From: Planctomycetota bacterium
Lineage (GTDB): Bacteria > Planctomycetota > Planctomycetia > Gemmatales > Gemmataceae
Assembly: GCA_021413735.1 (NCBI GenBank)
Contig: JAIOPV010000072.1
Span: 62,001 to 126,000 of the forward strand
Length of the DNA stretch: 64,000 bases
Direction: 5' to 3'
Under the pieces are notes generated by a model. It was not told the DNA's origin. It was given only the letters and a program-made list of their open reading frames with translations, and did not search any database. The number at the start of each line of letters is the position of its first letter. The stretch's first letter is position 1. The translations under genes and the position numbers were made by a program. This document shows positions 63,286 through 64,000 of this stretch, piece by piece.

Positions 63286-64000
63286 ATGGGAACGATTCGC
63301 TTTCACAGCGGCACCATCATCCTCGAAGACCGTTTGCTCGGCCAAGCACACGTTGATATTGTTGCCGGACGAATCGCGGCCATAGGCGCGAATTCTGCCG
63401 GTGCGCCCGAACATCGTATCGACCTCGAAGGCGGCTATCTCGCGCCTGGATTTGTCGATCTCCACATCCATGGCGGCGACGGCTCCGATTTCATGGACGC
63501 GACCGAAACGGCGTTTCGCACAATCTGCAAATCACATGCCCGTCATGGAACGACGAGCTTACTGCCGACCACGACCGTGGCGAGCCATGAACAACACATG
63601 GCCTTCCTGACGATGTGCCAGCGGATGAAGCACACTGAAACCGGCGGCGCTCGGGTTCTCGGTGCGCACTTCTACGGACCGTACTTCGCATACGAGGCTC
63701 GCGGAGCACACCCGGCTGCTGGCATTCGACCGCCGATTCCTGCCGAGTATGAGCAGTATCTCGCGTTCGCGGATAGCATCGTCACTGCGACGGTCGCTCC
63801 GGAATTGCCGGGTGCCGAGGGGTTCGTGCGGGCATGTCGTGCGAAGGGCGTTCGCTGCACCACCGGCCATTCACACGCCACGTTCGAGCAGATGGAAGCG
63901 GCCGTCGGATGGGGCGTGCAGCACATCGACCACATCTTTTGTGCGATGTCCGACCGGGCACGCCTTCGCCAAACGCAAACCTACCCGATGCGCGGCGGCG
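63286..64000 (+). CDS. nagA: N-acetylglucosamine-6-phosphate deacetylase, 3' end outside window
   Basis: The visible 238 residues from ATG 63286 (GAGG 5 nt upstream) show the amidohydrolase HIHGG motif, the substrate loop ARHGTTSLLPTT, CTTGHSHAT, and QHIDHIFCAM. The usual metal-binding Glu in H-x-E-G-P is Tyr (GAHFYGPYF). The enzyme removes acetate from GlcNAc-6-phosphate in amino sugar recycling. The rest of the gene lies past the window. Confidence 0.85.
   Translation, partial: MGTIRFHSGTIILEDRLLGQAHVDIVAGRIAAIGANSAGAPEHRIDLEGGYLAPGFVDLHIHGGDGSDFMDATETAFRTICKSHARHGTTSLLPTTTVASHEQHMAFLTMCQRMKHTETGGARVLGAHFYGPYFAYEARGAHPAAGIRPPIPAEYEQYLAFADSIVTATVAPELPGAEGFVRACRAKGVRCTTGHSHATFEQMEAAVGWGVQHIDHIFCAMSDRARLRQTQTYPMRGG

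Noticed and set aside
1-64000. tRNA or rRNA genes
   Set aside because: I saw no cloverleaf with a GTTCRANYC arm or rRNA-like stretch in the intergenic regions. This was by eye, and a covariance search would be decisive.

Overview
The window looks like chromosomal DNA of a planctomycete, most likely Gemmataceae. The base composition is GC-rich. Several protein types are hallmarks of that group: a PVC-type c-haem protein with a C-terminal 3-keto-disaccharide hydrolase (DUF1080) domain, a TIGR02996/leucine-rich-repeat protein, a HYExAFE protein, Gemmata-type paralogous hypotheticals, large Ser/Thr kinases with leucine-rich repeats, an ECF sigma factor and short Flp pilins. All assignments rest on motifs and recalled families; no database search was run. 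I saw no rRNA, tRNA, CRISPR array, transposase or prophage gene.

Layout. 1-2.9 kb: ABC-2 permease (cut by the window edge) and its ATPase. 3.2-5 kb: tandem secreted DTG/PDZ aspartyl proteases. 5.2-8.1 kb: minus-strand run of a lipoprotein, galT, nadD and a Gemmata-family hypothetical. 8.6-12.1 kb: ceramidase-like hydrolase, redoxin, thioredoxin and ECF sigma factor. 12.2-20.8 kb: DnaQ-like nuclease, a damaged hpt, glycosyltransferase, glgC, NUDIX, site-2 protease, hisS, HYExAFE and a sugar isomerase. 20.8-28 kb: OxyR-like regulator with a candidate operator, TIGR02996/LRR protein, variant M48 peptidase with a long low-complexity tail, and a second glgC. 28.2-37.5 kb: a DevBCA-type exporter split by a convergent/divergent Ser/Thr kinase, with a cyclic-nucleotide domain fused to the ATPase, then DUF3307 and an MFS transporter. 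37.6-41 kb: FAD oxidoreductase and three Flp pilins. 41.3-50.4 kb: ilvD, a nucleotidyltransferase pseudogene, a second kinase, a basic-secretory-protein metallopeptidase and two unknowns. 50.4-57.7 kb: phytoene/squalene synthase, a second DevCAB exporter, an asnB-type synthetase and an SDR with a changed catalytic residue. 57.9-64 kb: DUF2760, the giant PVC haem protein, an ArsR regulator and a partial nagA.

The most unusual feature is not a gene. At least seventeen intergenic inverted-repeat elements are scattered through the window, with arms of about 21-43 bp that are often perfect. They occur between convergent, tandem and divergent genes alike, so simple termination cannot explain all of them. 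Some arms are unique GC-rich sequence, and some of those recur at distant sites in the window. Others are degenerate runs of 6-11 nt words. Two of them supply the last codons of neighbouring proteins. They look like a REPIN-like or template-switch-generated element class and are the best candidate here for an undescribed system.

Several enzymes lack expected key residues or segments: Hpt (internal deletion plus frameshift), the nucleotidyltransferase (stop codon and altered DxD), the M48 peptidase (HExxQ), the SDR (Tyr to His) and NagA (metal Glu to Tyr).
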